NCBI GenBank assembly: GCA_947500575.1 | Contig: CANMSI010000006.1 | Coordinates: 146,492 to 210,491, forward strand | Direction of reading: 5' to 3' | Length of the DNA: 64,000 nucleotides | Source of the DNA: an uncultured Flavobacteriaceae bacterium | GTDB lineage: Bacteria; Bacteroidota; Bacteroidia; Flavobacteriales; Flavobacteriaceae | Shown: positions 9,584 to 18,069 of the stretch, in pieces | How the letters are laid out: the number at the start of each line of letters is the position of its first letter | Numbering within the stretch: the stretch's first letter is position 1 | Notes under the pieces: generated by a model | What the model was told of the DNA's origin: nothing | What the model saw: the letters and a program-made list of their open reading frames with translations, nothing else | Database searches by the model: none | Position numbers and translations under genes: made by a program

Positions 9584-10147
9584 TTGAAGATCATTACTTT
9601 TTATAATAGCGAGAAACATCTGATTAAGAAAGCGGTATCAGGAAACCCAGAAGCGCAGCAACAGATCTATTCAAAATATGCACCTAAGATGCTCAGTGTA
9701 TGCAGACAATACATTAAAGATCTTCAGTTTGCAGAAGATGTAATGATTAACGGATTTGTAAAGGTGTTTCAACATTTAGAATCATTTAGAGGAGATGGAA
9801 GTTTTGAAGGTTGGATTCGTCGTATTATGATCCGTGAATCAATCTCCTATCTTCGAAAAAAACAATTTGTTGTTTTTGATGATGAACTTTATGAAAACAA
9901 TACAACAAACCACACTTCTATTTCTACAGAAATGGATGTAGAACATATACAATTGTTAATTGACAAATTACCAGAAGGGTATAAAATGGTTTTTGTGCTC
10001 TATGCAGTGGAAGGATATAAGCATGCGGAGATAGCAAAAATGCTGCAGATATCAGAGAGTACATCCAAATCACAATTGTTTAAAGCAAGGCGGATGTTGC
10101 AAGAAAAATTAAAAGAACAAAACATTTTAAGTTATGGCACCCATTAA
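9584..10147 (+). CDS. RNA polymerase ECF-type sigma factor
   Basis: The 187-residue sigma-70 family protein has region 2 (AEDVMINGFVKVFQHLESFRGDGSFEGWIRRI, about residues 48-80) and region 4 HTH (LPEGYKMVFVLYAVEGYKHAEIAKMLQISESTSKSQLFKARRML). It would redirect RNA polymerase to a small regulon. The start is TTG at 9584. Its 3' end overlaps the next gene by 14 bp, so the two are translationally coupled. The downstream membrane protein is the likely anti-sigma partner. Confidence 0.9.
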   Translation: MKIITFYNSEKHLIKKAVSGNPEAQQQIYSKYAPKMLSVCRQYIKDLQFAEDVMINGFVKVFQHLESFRGDGSFEGWIRRIMIRESISYLRKKQFVVFDDELYENNTTNHTSISTEMDVEHIQLLIDKLPEGYKMVFVLYAVEGYKHAEIAKMLQISESTSKSQLFKARRMLQEKLKEQNILSYGTH

Positions 10148-10910
10148 GTTTGAGGAACATATAAAGGAGAAGTTAGATGCGCGCGAGATTAAACCCTCTG
10201 ATGCTAGTTGGAATACTATTTCAGATCGTTTATCAACATCAGAGAAGCCAAGAAAGAAAGGATATTTTTGGTATGGAATTGCGGCAAGTTTTATTGGTTT
10301 ATTATTGATCTCTATTCTTTATTTCAATAAAAAAGAACAGCAAGATCCCAAAGCAACTGAAATGGTAACTTCGCCAGCATCTGAGGAGCAACCTAAAGAG
10401 TCGGTTATTAAAAAAGACATACTGGTTCCTACTGAATTTCAAGAAGAAGTTGTAGTGCAGACAGATAAGAAACCTTCAATAAAAACACAACCCAAAGAGG
10501 AGAATGTGGTTAATGCATCTGCAACGGAGCAATCTTATAAGGATTTAGAGAAAAATACAGGAGATTTAGACAAAATAGCGATACATGATAATACCTTAGA
10601 AAAGGAAGTGGTAAAAACGCCTACAGAAGTTGCAATAGAAGCTAAAATTGCTGAGGTAATTGCCCAGGTAGAACAAAAAGATGGAACTTCTGAGGAAATG
10701 ACCGATTTAGAAGTGGACTCCCTTTTGCGAAAAGCACAAAGAGAATTACTAACTAATAAGCTGTTTAGAGCAGATAATTCGGTAGATGCCAAAGCCTTAC
10801 TAGCAGAGGCGGAAGGGGAGTTGGATAGATCTTTACGAGATCAGTTATTCGATGCTCTTAAAACAGGATATCTAAAGGTTAGAACAGCTGTTGCCGACAG
10901 AAATAATTAA
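10134..10910 (+). CDS. Putative anti-sigma / single-pass membrane protein
   Basis: The 258-residue protein has a cytoplasmic N-terminus of about 42 residues, one transmembrane helix (about 44-63, YFWYGIAASFIGLLLISILYF) and a long Lys/Glu-rich, probably flexible extracytoplasmic region. It ends in a helical segment (EMTDLEVDSLLRKAQREL onward). No named domain is recognised. The overlap with the sigma factor gene and the topology fit an anti-sigma regulator, which is an inference from context. Confidence 0.6.
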   Translation: MAPIKFEEHIKEKLDAREIKPSDASWNTISDRLSTSEKPRKKGYFWYGIAASFIGLLLISILYFNKKEQQDPKATEMVTSPASEEQPKESVIKKDILVPTEFQEEVVVQTDKKPSIKTQPKEENVVNASATEQSYKDLEKNTGDLDKIAIHDNTLEKEVVKTPTEVAIEAKIAEVIAQVEQKDGTSEEMTDLEVDSLLRKAQRELLTNKLFRADNSVDAKALLAEAEGELDRSLRDQLFDALKTGYLKVRTAVADRNN

Positions 10911-11016
10911 TCCAATCATAGTTTATTCATCAATTAAAAAGCCCCCTTTTCTTTGAGGGAAAGGGAAAGTACAATCAAAAATCATCAATCATTAATTAAT
11001 CAAGTCTTACATCCAG

Positions 11017-11054
11017 CGCTCTGTTATAGCATAGGATATGGTATAACGGAGGCG
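11017..11054 (+). promoter_or_regulatory. Stem-loop in the leader of the 11081 gene
   Basis: An imperfect inverted repeat pairs CGCTCTGTTATAGCAT with ATGGTATAACGGAGGCG. It has one bulge, one mismatch, one G-T pair and a loop of a few bases. It ends 27 bp before the ATG and is followed by a G-rich run. It has no U-run, so it is more likely a leader structure or protein site than a terminator. Confidence 0.45.
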
Positions 11055-11080
11055 GGGGTAGGAGAAAAATCAAAAGAATT

Positions 11081-12160
11081 ATGAGAATCATTAGTTTATA
11101 TCTTGCCGTTTTACTCATGTCACTTATTGCACACAGTTTACAGGCTCAGGATGAAAATTATCAGCAAAAAATAAAGGTGCTTCAGGAGCAGAAAGCACGT
11201 ATTACTGCACAGGAAAAGGAGGCGTTGAAAATTGAAATTAAGGATATTAATAAACGTTTGGATGCTAAGAAAATTTCTGAAGAAGAGGCTAAAAACTTAA
11301 AAGAAGCGGCTGCTGTGAAAAGAGCTGCAAATATTGAAAACAGAATAGCTATTCTAGATAATGAAATTGCATTGTTAGAGCGCAATGAAGGCAAGTGGCT
11401 AGAACTTGGACAACAAGACACAACCAAGGTTACATGGCAACTGGGGATTGATTTTAGTGGCAAGGATAAGTCAGGATTTATTTGGAATGAAAAACAACAA
11501 TGGAGACGCGATATTAAGTATGATAGACGCACTTATTCGGATTTGGTAATGGCAATAGGGTTTAACAATGCCATTGTGGATGGCCAATCCTTGGACGACT
11601 CTCCATACAAAATAGGTGGAAGCCGTTTCTTTGAACTGGGTTGGGCTTGGCGAACAAGAGTCTTTAAGAATACTAATTTTATGCGTTTTCATTATGGAGT
11701 ATCTTTTCAATTCAATGGTTTAAAACCAAAAGGCAATCAAATTTTTGTCTCTGAAGATGGACAAACGCAATTGGAGGAGTTTGAATTTGATCTAAGAAAA
11801 TCTAAATTCCGAATGGACAATCTTGTATTTCCAGTTCATTTTGAATTTGGACCCTCTAAAGTCAAAGAAACGGAAAAAAAGATTCGTTATTCATTGCATA
11901 ATCAGTTCCGAATTGGTGTTGGGGGATATGGAGGTTTTAATATAGGGAACCGCCAAAAACTAAAGTATACTAGAAATGGAGAGCGTGTCAAAGAAAAGCT
12001 TAAAAGAGATTATAATACATCAGATTTGGTATATGGTTTAAGCGCGTATGCTGGTTTTGGCGATACTGTTTTGTATATGAAATATGATCTTAGTCCTATC
12101 TTTCAAGATGCTGCTGTAGAGCAAAACAATATCTCTTTAGGATTGCGATTCGATTTGTAA
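11081..12160 (+). CDS. Exported coiled-coil plus beta-barrel-like envelope protein
   Basis: The 359-residue protein has a signal peptide (about 1-22, ending LQAQ). A charged helical coiled-coil follows (about 25-105, rich in KEALKIEIKDINKRLDAK-type heptads). The second half has alternating aromatic/hydrophobic strands (for example RFHYGVSFQFNGL, SLHNQFRIGVGGYGGF, NISLGLRFDL) and ends in a phenylalanine-containing strand typical of outer-membrane barrels. It follows the sigma/anti-sigma pair with a 170-bp structured gap and may be a target of the sigma factor. No named family is assigned. Confidence 0.6.
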   Translation: MRIISLYLAVLLMSLIAHSLQAQDENYQQKIKVLQEQKARITAQEKEALKIEIKDINKRLDAKKISEEEAKNLKEAAAVKRAANIENRIAILDNEIALLERNEGKWLELGQQDTTKVTWQLGIDFSGKDKSGFIWNEKQQWRRDIKYDRRTYSDLVMAIGFNNAIVDGQSLDDSPYKIGGSRFFELGWAWRTRVFKNTNFMRFHYGVSFQFNGLKPKGNQIFVSEDGQTQLEEFEFDLRKSKFRMDNLVFPVHFEFGPSKVKETEKKIRYSLHNQFRIGVGGYGGFNIGNRQKLKYTRNGERVKEKLKRDYNTSDLVYGLSAYAGFGDTVLYMKYDLSPIFQDAAVEQNNISLGLRFDL

Positions 12161-12172
12161 GCTAGCCATTAA

Positions 12173-12213
12173 ATAATCCGAGTGTTCTCTTTTAAGATGA
12201 GCTCTCGGATTAT
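12173..12213. terminator. Hairpin between convergent genes
   Basis: The perfect 10-bp arms ATAATCCGAG (12173-12182) and CTCGGATTAT (12204-12213) flank a 21-nt loop. It lies between the stop codons of two converging genes and probably serves both strands. T-runs are weak on both sides. Confidence 0.5.
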
Positions 12214-12217
12214 AAGT

Positions 12218-13102
12218 TTATTCATGGAATTGTTTTAAATCGGTACTTTTAAACGTCCATTCCGGAGTCTTTAGTTCTTCATCAATTTCTGAAAGCTTAT
12301 ACCAAGGGCTTAAATTTTTGTTTTGCGGGTTATGTAGAAGTTGTATTTCTTGCGCAGGCATATAACTTTGAGCAAGAAGAAAGATTTTTTCTTTTGTTGT
12401 TTTATGGATAGCTACATCTACAATGATCACCGCATGTCCGGGAAAACCTCCTTGGATAAAAACATCTCCAATGACGAGTTCGTTAATGGGTTTTTCCTGC
12501 ATTTCTTTCGATAAGGAAGACGTACCTGCGTAGCTAAAAATAATTTCTAGGTACTGCCAAAAGATATCTGGATTGTTTGCCGCTGTTGTTTTTTGTTTCC
12601 ACTGAACGGTATTTCCTTGAACTGAAATTCGTTTTCCTTTGATCCATTCAGAATAGTCTACTCTAAAACCATTGGTAAAGTTAAATTGAATATCCTTATA
12701 TCTTTTCTGTTCATATAAATATGCTGCTCGCAAGCGCATTATAGCATCTGCGCATTGATGTAAGTTGCGCTTACCAATGGGAAGATCAATAACAGCTGCA
12801 TAAACACCATAATTTGGTTTTACTTCTCCATTGTAATACTTCACCTCAGAATTTGGGGTTTTAAGTGGTAAATTCCGTAAATAGGAAGCAAAAGACATGC
12901 TGTCCGTTTCCATCCTATAAAAATCTCTTGGAGTGTTGAAACGAGCTTGAATGGTAGTTCCTTCTTGGTTTATGGATAGATGCGGAAGCATTGAGGTTTG
13001 TTCAGCATCTTCTCTTGTTTTTTTTGAGGTAGAAGAAGAGCCTTGTCCACATGCCTTCAGTAACATGGACAATACTACGATGACAAACAAGGCTCTCTTC
13101 AT
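12218..13102 (-). CDS. DUF4846-containing lipoprotein
   Basis: The protein has about 294 residues. A lipoprotein signal peptide ends at LLKACGQG (lipobox Cys). The conserved DUF4846 signature is clear: QCADAIMRLRAAYLYEQKRYKDIQFNFTNGFRVDYSEW, followed by the KGKRI region and later GDVFIQGGFPGHAVIIVD. The function of this domain is not established. An alternative ATG lies two codons upstream at 13108. The gene converges with the 11081 gene across a shared hairpin. Confidence 0.8.
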   Translation of the reverse strand: MKRALFVIVVLSMLLKACGQGSSSTSKKTREDAEQTSMLPHLSINQEGTTIQARFNTPRDFYRMETDSMSFASYLRNLPLKTPNSEVKYYNGEVKPNYGVYAAVIDLPIGKRNLHQCADAIMRLRAAYLYEQKRYKDIQFNFTNGFRVDYSEWIKGKRISVQGNTVQWKQKTTAANNPDIFWQYLEIIFSYAGTSSLSKEMQEKPINELVIGDVFIQGGFPGHAVIIVDVAIHKTTKEKIFLLAQSYMPAQEIQLLHNPQNKNLSPWYKLSEIDEELKTPEWTFKSTDLKQFHE

Positions 13103-13129
13103 AAACAACCAACTAAATAGTTCTATATT

Positions 13130-13735
13130 TTATAATAATTCAAAAGATACGCTAACTCCATATTGTTTGGAGTTCAATGCAGCGTTGTAGTATAGAGATT
13201 CGTTCAAAATCTTATAGTTACTATCACTTATGCTGACTGCCTTGCCTACATTTCTACCTAATTTTTTTGCAATCGCTTCTGCCTTATTTTTAGCATCTTC
13301 AAATGCTGCTTTTGCATAAGTAGCAGTTTGTTCATTGGATAGCTCTGCTTTGGAAGTGATATCGGATTTTGTGACACCAATTGATTTTACAGATAGGATC
13401 TTTTTTACCATTTCTAATGAGGTAGTTGTGTACACTAGTATAGTACCTTCTTTTTCGTACCCCACTAGTGCATAGGCTAGGGCGTCTTCTTTTATAGCGT
13501 TGGCTGGAATACCAGCCTTCTCTAGCTTTTCTAGATAATTTGATTTGATCTCCTCAAAAGTCATGCGCTCATATTCATAGTACACGTTGTTGAGGCTAAG
13601 GATCATTTTGACCGTATATTCTGGCGCAACAGTATATTGGTGCACCCCACTTACCTTAATTGTATTTGGTACTTCTTGGGCAAATACGCCCATGGTCAGT
13701 ACTAAAAAGACTATGGAAGTCATTATTTTTTTCAT
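13130..13735 (-). CDS. Exported SIMPL (DUF541) domain protein
   Basis: The 201-residue protein has a signal peptide (MKKIMTSIVFLVLTMGVFAQ). A SIMPL domain follows, with NTIKVSGVHQYTVAPEYTVKMIL at its start and the family-like stretch AFEDAKNKAEAIAKKLGRNVGKAVSISD near the end. SIMPL proteins are periplasmic or outer-membrane proteins of poorly defined role. The frame opens at 13789, but ATG 13735 begins the signal peptide. The next gene upstream on this strand is a close relative that lacks a signal peptide. Confidence 0.8.
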   Translation of the reverse strand: MKKIMTSIVFLVLTMGVFAQEVPNTIKVSGVHQYTVAPEYTVKMILSLNNVYYEYERMTFEEIKSNYLEKLEKAGIPANAIKEDALAYALVGYEKEGTILVYTTTSLEMVKKILSVKSIGVTKSDITSKAELSNEQTATYAKAAFEDAKNKAEAIAKKLGRNVGKAVSISDSNYKILNESLYYNAALNSKQYGVSVSFELL

Positions 13736-13775
13736 CGTTTTACATTTTATAATTGTATTCAATTTTACTTTGTTA

Positions 13776-14321
13776 TTATTGGAGTTCAAAGGTTACCGCA
13801 GCGTAATAGGTGCGCATCCCCAACGTATTGCCATAGTATAATGCTTCTGGAGAAGAAGTATAATTACTATCTTCAATATGAACAATATCTCCAATTTTTT
13901 TGCCAATGCTTTTAGCTACCATTTCGGCTTTATTTTTAGCATCCGTAATCGCTGCTTTAGCATATTTTTCTATTTGTGAATTGGACGTTTCTAGTTTAAA
14001 AGTGACGTCCGATTTTATAACTCCTTCTACTTTTACCTCCAAAAACTTTTGGAGCTTTTTTAATGAGGTAGTTATGTAACTCACAATGGTTCCTTCTTTT
14101 TCGTATCCCATAAGTTGATATCCTAAGGGATCATCGCTAAGTTCACTTTTAGTGATTCCGGCGGCTGCTAGTTCTACTAAGTAGTTGTCAATAACTTCCG
14201 TAAAGGTCATATACTCATGAGAGTACACATTGTTTAGGCTTACAATCATATTTGCCTTGTATTCTGGCTGTATGGCATATTCATGAGAGCCATTTACTTT
14301 AATGGTTTTTGTTGTAATCAT
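13776..14321 (-). CDS. SIMPL (DUF541) domain protein without signal peptide
   Basis: The 181-residue relative of the downstream gene is alignable over nearly its full length (for example GSHEYAIQPEYKANMIVSLNN and AITDAKNKAEMVAKSIGKKIGD). It starts directly with MITTKTIKVNG, so no export signal is visible. It therefore looks cytoplasmic while its neighbour is exported. The pair probably arose by tandem duplication with loss or gain of the signal sequence. No in-frame upstream start restoring a signal peptide was found. Confidence 0.75.
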   Translation of the reverse strand: MITTKTIKVNGSHEYAIQPEYKANMIVSLNNVYSHEYMTFTEVIDNYLVELAAAGITKSELSDDPLGYQLMGYEKEGTIVSYITTSLKKLQKFLEVKVEGVIKSDVTFKLETSNSQIEKYAKAAITDAKNKAEMVAKSIGKKIGDIVHIEDSNYTSSPEALYYGNTLGMRTYYAAVTFELQ

Positions 14322-14378
14322 GGTTATTTTGGTTTACAACCTAAAACGAATTTTATATCCTTTTCTTATTTAGCCTAT

Positions 14379-14804
14379 TTAGGCAATCGTAAATAAAAAG
14401 GAAGCCACAATCATCCAAGCTCCTACGAAGATGCCTACAATTCCTAGTTTACCTTGCTTAGGAGCAATTTTTTCTCGCAGTGCTTCTGCCTTTTCTTTGG
14501 CTGCGTCATTTTTGGATAAGAAAAACTTGTTAATAAGTCCAAAGCCAAGCATAAATCCTAAAGTAGCAGAGACAATATTTCCTATAAGATAAGTAGCCCA
14601 TAAAATTGGCGCTACACTAATCCAACTTATAGTCAATACGGCACTTATGATACCCCAGACACCCCAAAAGCAACATATGAGACCAATCCAACCCTGATAA
14701 GGTTCTATCTTGGCTAATAATTCTTTTGCATTCGGTTTTTTGGAAAGGATCAATGATGGTACTGCAATAATGCTTAATAATACTAATGTAATTCCCCAGA
14801 TCAT
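14379..14804 (-). CDS. Small four-helix membrane protein with internal duplication
   Basis: The 141-residue protein is very hydrophobic, with about four transmembrane helices (1-20, 37-62, 68-92, 116-140). Two halves resemble each other: residues 26-59 ([17 protein letters not shown]...) and 106-140 ([17 protein letters not shown]...). Each half is preceded by a helix ending in an SK(K/N) loop. No known family is recognised and the function is unknown. It is transcribed away from dnaG. Confidence 0.7.
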   Translation of the reverse strand: MIWGITLVLLSIIAVPSLILSKKPNAKELLAKIEPYQGWIGLICCFWGVWGIISAVLTISWISVAPILWATYLIGNIVSATLGFMLGFGLINKFFLSKNDAAKEKAEALREKIAPKQGKLGIVGIFVGAWMIVASFLFTIA

Positions 14805-14995
14805 AATGTTGTTTTTAAGTTATTAATCGGTTTATATTTTTATTTGATACAAAGATGTTGCAGAAGTAGTAGTTGTTTTACCCTTTCACTAGTGAAAAAC
14901 ACCTCCCTGTAAACAGGGAGATTTTTTATGAATATGGTTTTCGTTTTCGACTTATCTTTACGATATTGCCCCTTGCAGTAACAAACTCCTTTATT

Positions 14996-16975
14996 TTGAT
15001 TTCAAAAACTACAATAGATCAAGTATATGAAACCGCTCGTTTGGAAGAGGTGATAGGAGACTTTGTACAATTAAAGAAATCTGGATCTAATTTTAAAGGC
15101 CTTAGCCCGTTTTCGGATGAACGGACGCCTAGTTTTATGGTTTCCCCTGTAAAGCAAATCTGGAAAGATTTTAGTAGTGGTAAAGGAGGAAATGTGGTTG
15201 CTTTTTTAATGGAACACGAACATTTTAGTTATCCAGAAGCTATTAAATACCTTGCAAAGAAATACCAGATTGAAATAGAGGAAACGGAGCAAACTAATGA
15301 GCAGAAAGAACAGGCCAATGAACGAGAAAGCATGTACTTGGTATCTGAGTTTGCTCAAAAATATTTTGAAGAAACACTTTGGGAAAAAGAGTTGGGTAAA
15401 GCTATTGGACTAAGTTATTTTAAAGAGCGTGGATTTACGGATGAGACCATTCGAAAATTTGGATTAGGGTATTGTTTAGATCAATGGGATGCCTTTACTA
15501 CGGAGGCACTTGCCAAAGGGTATCAGTTAGATTTTCTTCAGAAAACAGGACTCACAATTGTAAAGGAGAGTGCAACCGATGCTCAAAGCAAGCGGACGTT
15601 TGATCGTTTTAAGGGAAGGGTTCAATTTCCAATACACTCTATGAGTGGAAGAGTTTTGGGTTTTGGAGGACGTATTCTTACCAATGATAAAAAAGCGGCT
15701 AAATATTTGAATTCTCCAGAGAGCGATATTTATCATAAAAGCAAGGTGCTTTACGGGATTTATTTTGCTAAACAAGCAATTGCCAAAGAAGATAATTGCT
15801 ACCTGGTGGAAGGTTATACAGATGTGATTCAATTATTCCAACGTGGGATTCAGAATGTGGTAGCTTCTAGCGGTACTGCATTGACTTCAGATCAAATACG
15901 GTTGATAAACCGACTTACCAACAATATTACAGTACTATTTGATGGAGATGCAGCCGGATTAAGAGCGTCCATTCGTGGAATAGACCTCATTCTAGAACAA
16001 GGTATGAATGTTAAAGTCTGTACCTTTCCAGAAGGTGAAGATCCAGATAGTTTTGCAAAAAATAATAGCTATGAAGATGTTGTAGCGTATTTAGAAGGGA
16101 ATGCCAAAGACTTTATTCAGTTTAAAACATCTTTGCTAGCTGAAGAAGCAGCCAATGATCCTATTAAGAAAGCAGATACCATACGAGATATTGTATATAG
16201 TATTTCTAGAATACCAGATCGTATAAAAAGAGAGATTTATATTCAGGAATGTGCTCGTATGATGCAGATTTCAGAGGAAGTGCTTTTTAATACGCTAGCG
16301 CAACTAGGAAAGAAAGAACTAGCAGATGCAGCCAAAAGGGAGAAGCAAGATCAAAAAGCTTTTGAGGTGGTTAGAAACGAACCTACACCTCAAAAGGTGG
16401 ATGTTCAGTATGAATTAGAACGTAAGATTATTGAAATGCTTTTGCTATATGGAAATGAACAACAGGAATTTGAAGATCTAATTTTAAAGGAAAACGAAAG
16501 TGGCGACCTAGTATTAGAACCGGAGCAATTGGAAGCTAAAGTATATGAAAAAATATATTTGGATTTGCAAGAAGATGAAATAGAACTTACCCACGAACGT
16601 TTTCGAAACATATATTATAAGCTGATAGAAGCGCTTAATGAAAAAGAGAATTTTACAGTGAATACTTTTGTTGCTGATTTGGAGCAGGAGGTGGTAGCAG
16701 AAGTTTCTTCCATTTTGATGGAGGAGGAAAAGTATATGCTCCATAATTGGGAACGCAAGGATATTTATCCAAAGGATAAGAAGAAGGGGATAGCGCAATT
16801 AGTAAGTGAAACAATACTTACACTTCGTGTTTTTTTAATTAAAAAAAGAATTGTGGCGTTGCAAGCAGATACAGAACATAAAACAGATGACAATACAGAA
16901 ACCTTGGAGGAAATTGTAAATTACCTTCAATTAAATACGCTGCTCAATAAAAAGTTGAATAGGGTATTGTCCTAA
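14996..16975 (+). CDS. dnaG: DNA primase
   Basis: The 659-residue primase synthesises RNA primers at the replication fork. The N-terminal zinc-binding-domain fold is recognisable (MISKTTIDQVYETARLEEVIGD...). The TOPRIM core shows LVEGYTDVIQL (catalytic Glu) and LFDGDAAGLRAS (DxD). The C-terminal half matches a DnaB-interacting region. The frame opens at TTG 14873, but TTG 14996 gives the family start. All four zinc ligands are replaced: S37, S40, D58 and S61 occupy the positions of the usual C, H, C, C. Confidence 0.93.
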   Translation: MISKTTIDQVYETARLEEVIGDFVQLKKSGSNFKGLSPFSDERTPSFMVSPVKQIWKDFSSGKGGNVVAFLMEHEHFSYPEAIKYLAKKYQIEIEETEQTNEQKEQANERESMYLVSEFAQKYFEETLWEKELGKAIGLSYFKERGFTDETIRKFGLGYCLDQWDAFTTEALAKGYQLDFLQKTGLTIVKESATDAQSKRTFDRFKGRVQFPIHSMSGRVLGFGGRILTNDKKAAKYLNSPESDIYHKSKVLYGIYFAKQAIAKEDNCYLVEGYTDVIQLFQRGIQNVVASSGTALTSDQIRLINRLTNNITVLFDGDAAGLRASIRGIDLILEQGMNVKVCTFPEGEDPDSFAKNNSYEDVVAYLEGNAKDFIQFKTSLLAEEAANDPIKKADTIRDIVYSISRIPDRIKREIYIQECARMMQISEEVLFNTLAQLGKKELADAAKREKQDQKAFEVVRNEPTPQKVDVQYELERKIIEMLLLYGNEQQEFEDLILKENESGDLVLEPEQLEAKVYEKIYLDLQEDEIELTHERFRNIYYKLIEALNEKENFTVNTFVADLEQEVVAEVSSILMEEEKYMLHNWERKDIYPKDKKKGIAQLVSETILTLRVFLIKKRIVALQADTEHKTDDNTETLEEIVNYLQLNTLLNKKLNRVLS

Positions 16976-17014
16976 ACGCAGAGAGCCCTTGCAATTGCAA
17001 GGGCTCTCTGCGTT
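16975..17014. terminator. 40-bp perfect palindrome between dnaG and the regulator gene
   Basis: Positions 16975-16994 are the exact reverse complement of 16995-17014, so a 20-bp perfect palindrome half is repeated without a spacer. It begins in the last base of the dnaG stop codon. It lies between two converging genes and ends 27 bp before the stop of the minus-strand regulator. A bidirectional terminator is the simplest reading, although T-runs are poor. Confidence 0.6.
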
Positions 17015-17040
17015 ATGAAGAAAAACGTATATCTTTTATA

Positions 17041-17670
17041 CTAGTAAAGCTCTAAAGCTTTGGCTTGCTGTAATAAATCTACTAAGTTGTCTACATTTAA
17101 TTTTCTCATCAAGCGAGCTTTGTACGTACTTACTGTTTTTTCATTTAAGTTAAGTCCAATAGCCACATCTTTGTTTCGCTTCCCGCTTGCTAAGAGTTTT
17201 AGTACTTCTACTTCTCTTGTGGAAAGTTTTCTAAAGAATCTTCTAGGTTTTTGAGTGCCCTCATCAAAGGCCAAACGTTGTGCAAGCTCATTAGTAATAA
17301 ACATATTACCTTGACTTACTTTTCTAACCGCGGTAATTATATAATCTAAATCTGCAGTTTTAGAAAGGTAACCAAAAGCGCCTGCTCTAATAGTACTCAA
17401 TGCATACACGTCTTCAGACTGTCCACTATAAATTAACACTCTAATATCTGGATACTCTTGTTTGATTTTTCTTAAAGTTGCAATCCCATTAATTTCAGGA
17501 ATATCCATCTCTAAAATAACCACATCTGGAGTAACTTTCTCTAATTTGTTAAATAGTTCTGAAGTAGTCGCTACATCATCAATAACCTCGAAGTCAGCAG
17601 CAGAAGCTAACACATGTTTTATTCCCATTCTTACGATTGGGTGGTTGTCTGCAATTAAAACTTTAGTCAT
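17041..17670 (-). CDS. NarL/FixJ-type response regulator with Glu at the phospho-acceptor site
   Basis: The 209-residue protein has a receiver domain (1-120) and a LuxR-type HTH (about 145-205, LSTREVEVLKLLASGKRNKDVA ... KTVSTYKARLMRKL). In the receiver, the acidic residue D8 and the Lys in GYLSKT are present. The phospho-acceptor Asp is replaced: VVILEMDIPEINGI places E54 where family members have Asp. This suggests phosphorylation-independent or constitutive action. No histidine kinase gene is adjacent. The 399-bp upstream gap carries a symmetric site. Confidence 0.9.
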   Translation of the reverse strand: MTKVLIADNHPIVRMGIKHVLASAADFEVIDDVATTSELFNKLEKVTPDVVILEMDIPEINGIATLRKIKQEYPDIRVLIYSGQSEDVYALSTIRAGAFGYLSKTADLDYIITAVRKVSQGNMFITNELAQRLAFDEGTQKPRRFFRKLSTREVEVLKLLASGKRNKDVAIGLNLNEKTVSTYKARLMRKLNVDNLVDLLQQAKALELY

Positions 17671-18069
17671 TCTGTAATTTATTAGTTATAATTAGTCTAT
17701 TTGTACAATAATACTTACAAATATTGTAAGGTCTTTTGGGTTGTTTAATATGTCTATAATCCGTTAAAAATAAATAAAAAAAATATGGTATTCGGTATAA
17801 TTAGGGCATAATTATTCTTTTAACATTATTTTTCTTACAAAATATATATAAATAGTTGCAGTATTGTATTATAGAAGTACTATTATAGTTTCTGATTACT
17901 TCATCAATCAATGCAAAATTCATTTTTTATAGAGCTTTTCATACACCAAGTCATAAGACTTTCTTCTATTGTGTATAGGAACGAATTATTAATTCTGGAA
18001 CAAATATGGAAACAAATTTTAAGTAAACTAATTATTTTCGAGGTAATAGCTTTATTTTCAGTTAAATGG
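17671..18069. other. 399-bp AT-rich intergenic region
   Basis: It lies between the regulator start and the nadE stop, both on the minus strand. Apart from the inverted repeat at 17714-17730 nothing is assigned. A 56-codon plus-strand frame from ATG 17911 runs into the end of nadE and has no recognisable features. Confidence 0.5.
17714..17730. promoter_or_regulatory. Inverted repeat upstream of the response regulator
   Basis: CTTACAA-ATA-TTGTAAG is a perfect 7-bp inverted repeat 44 bp before the regulator ATG. It could be an operator, possibly for autoregulation; this is inferred from position only. Confidence 0.4.
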
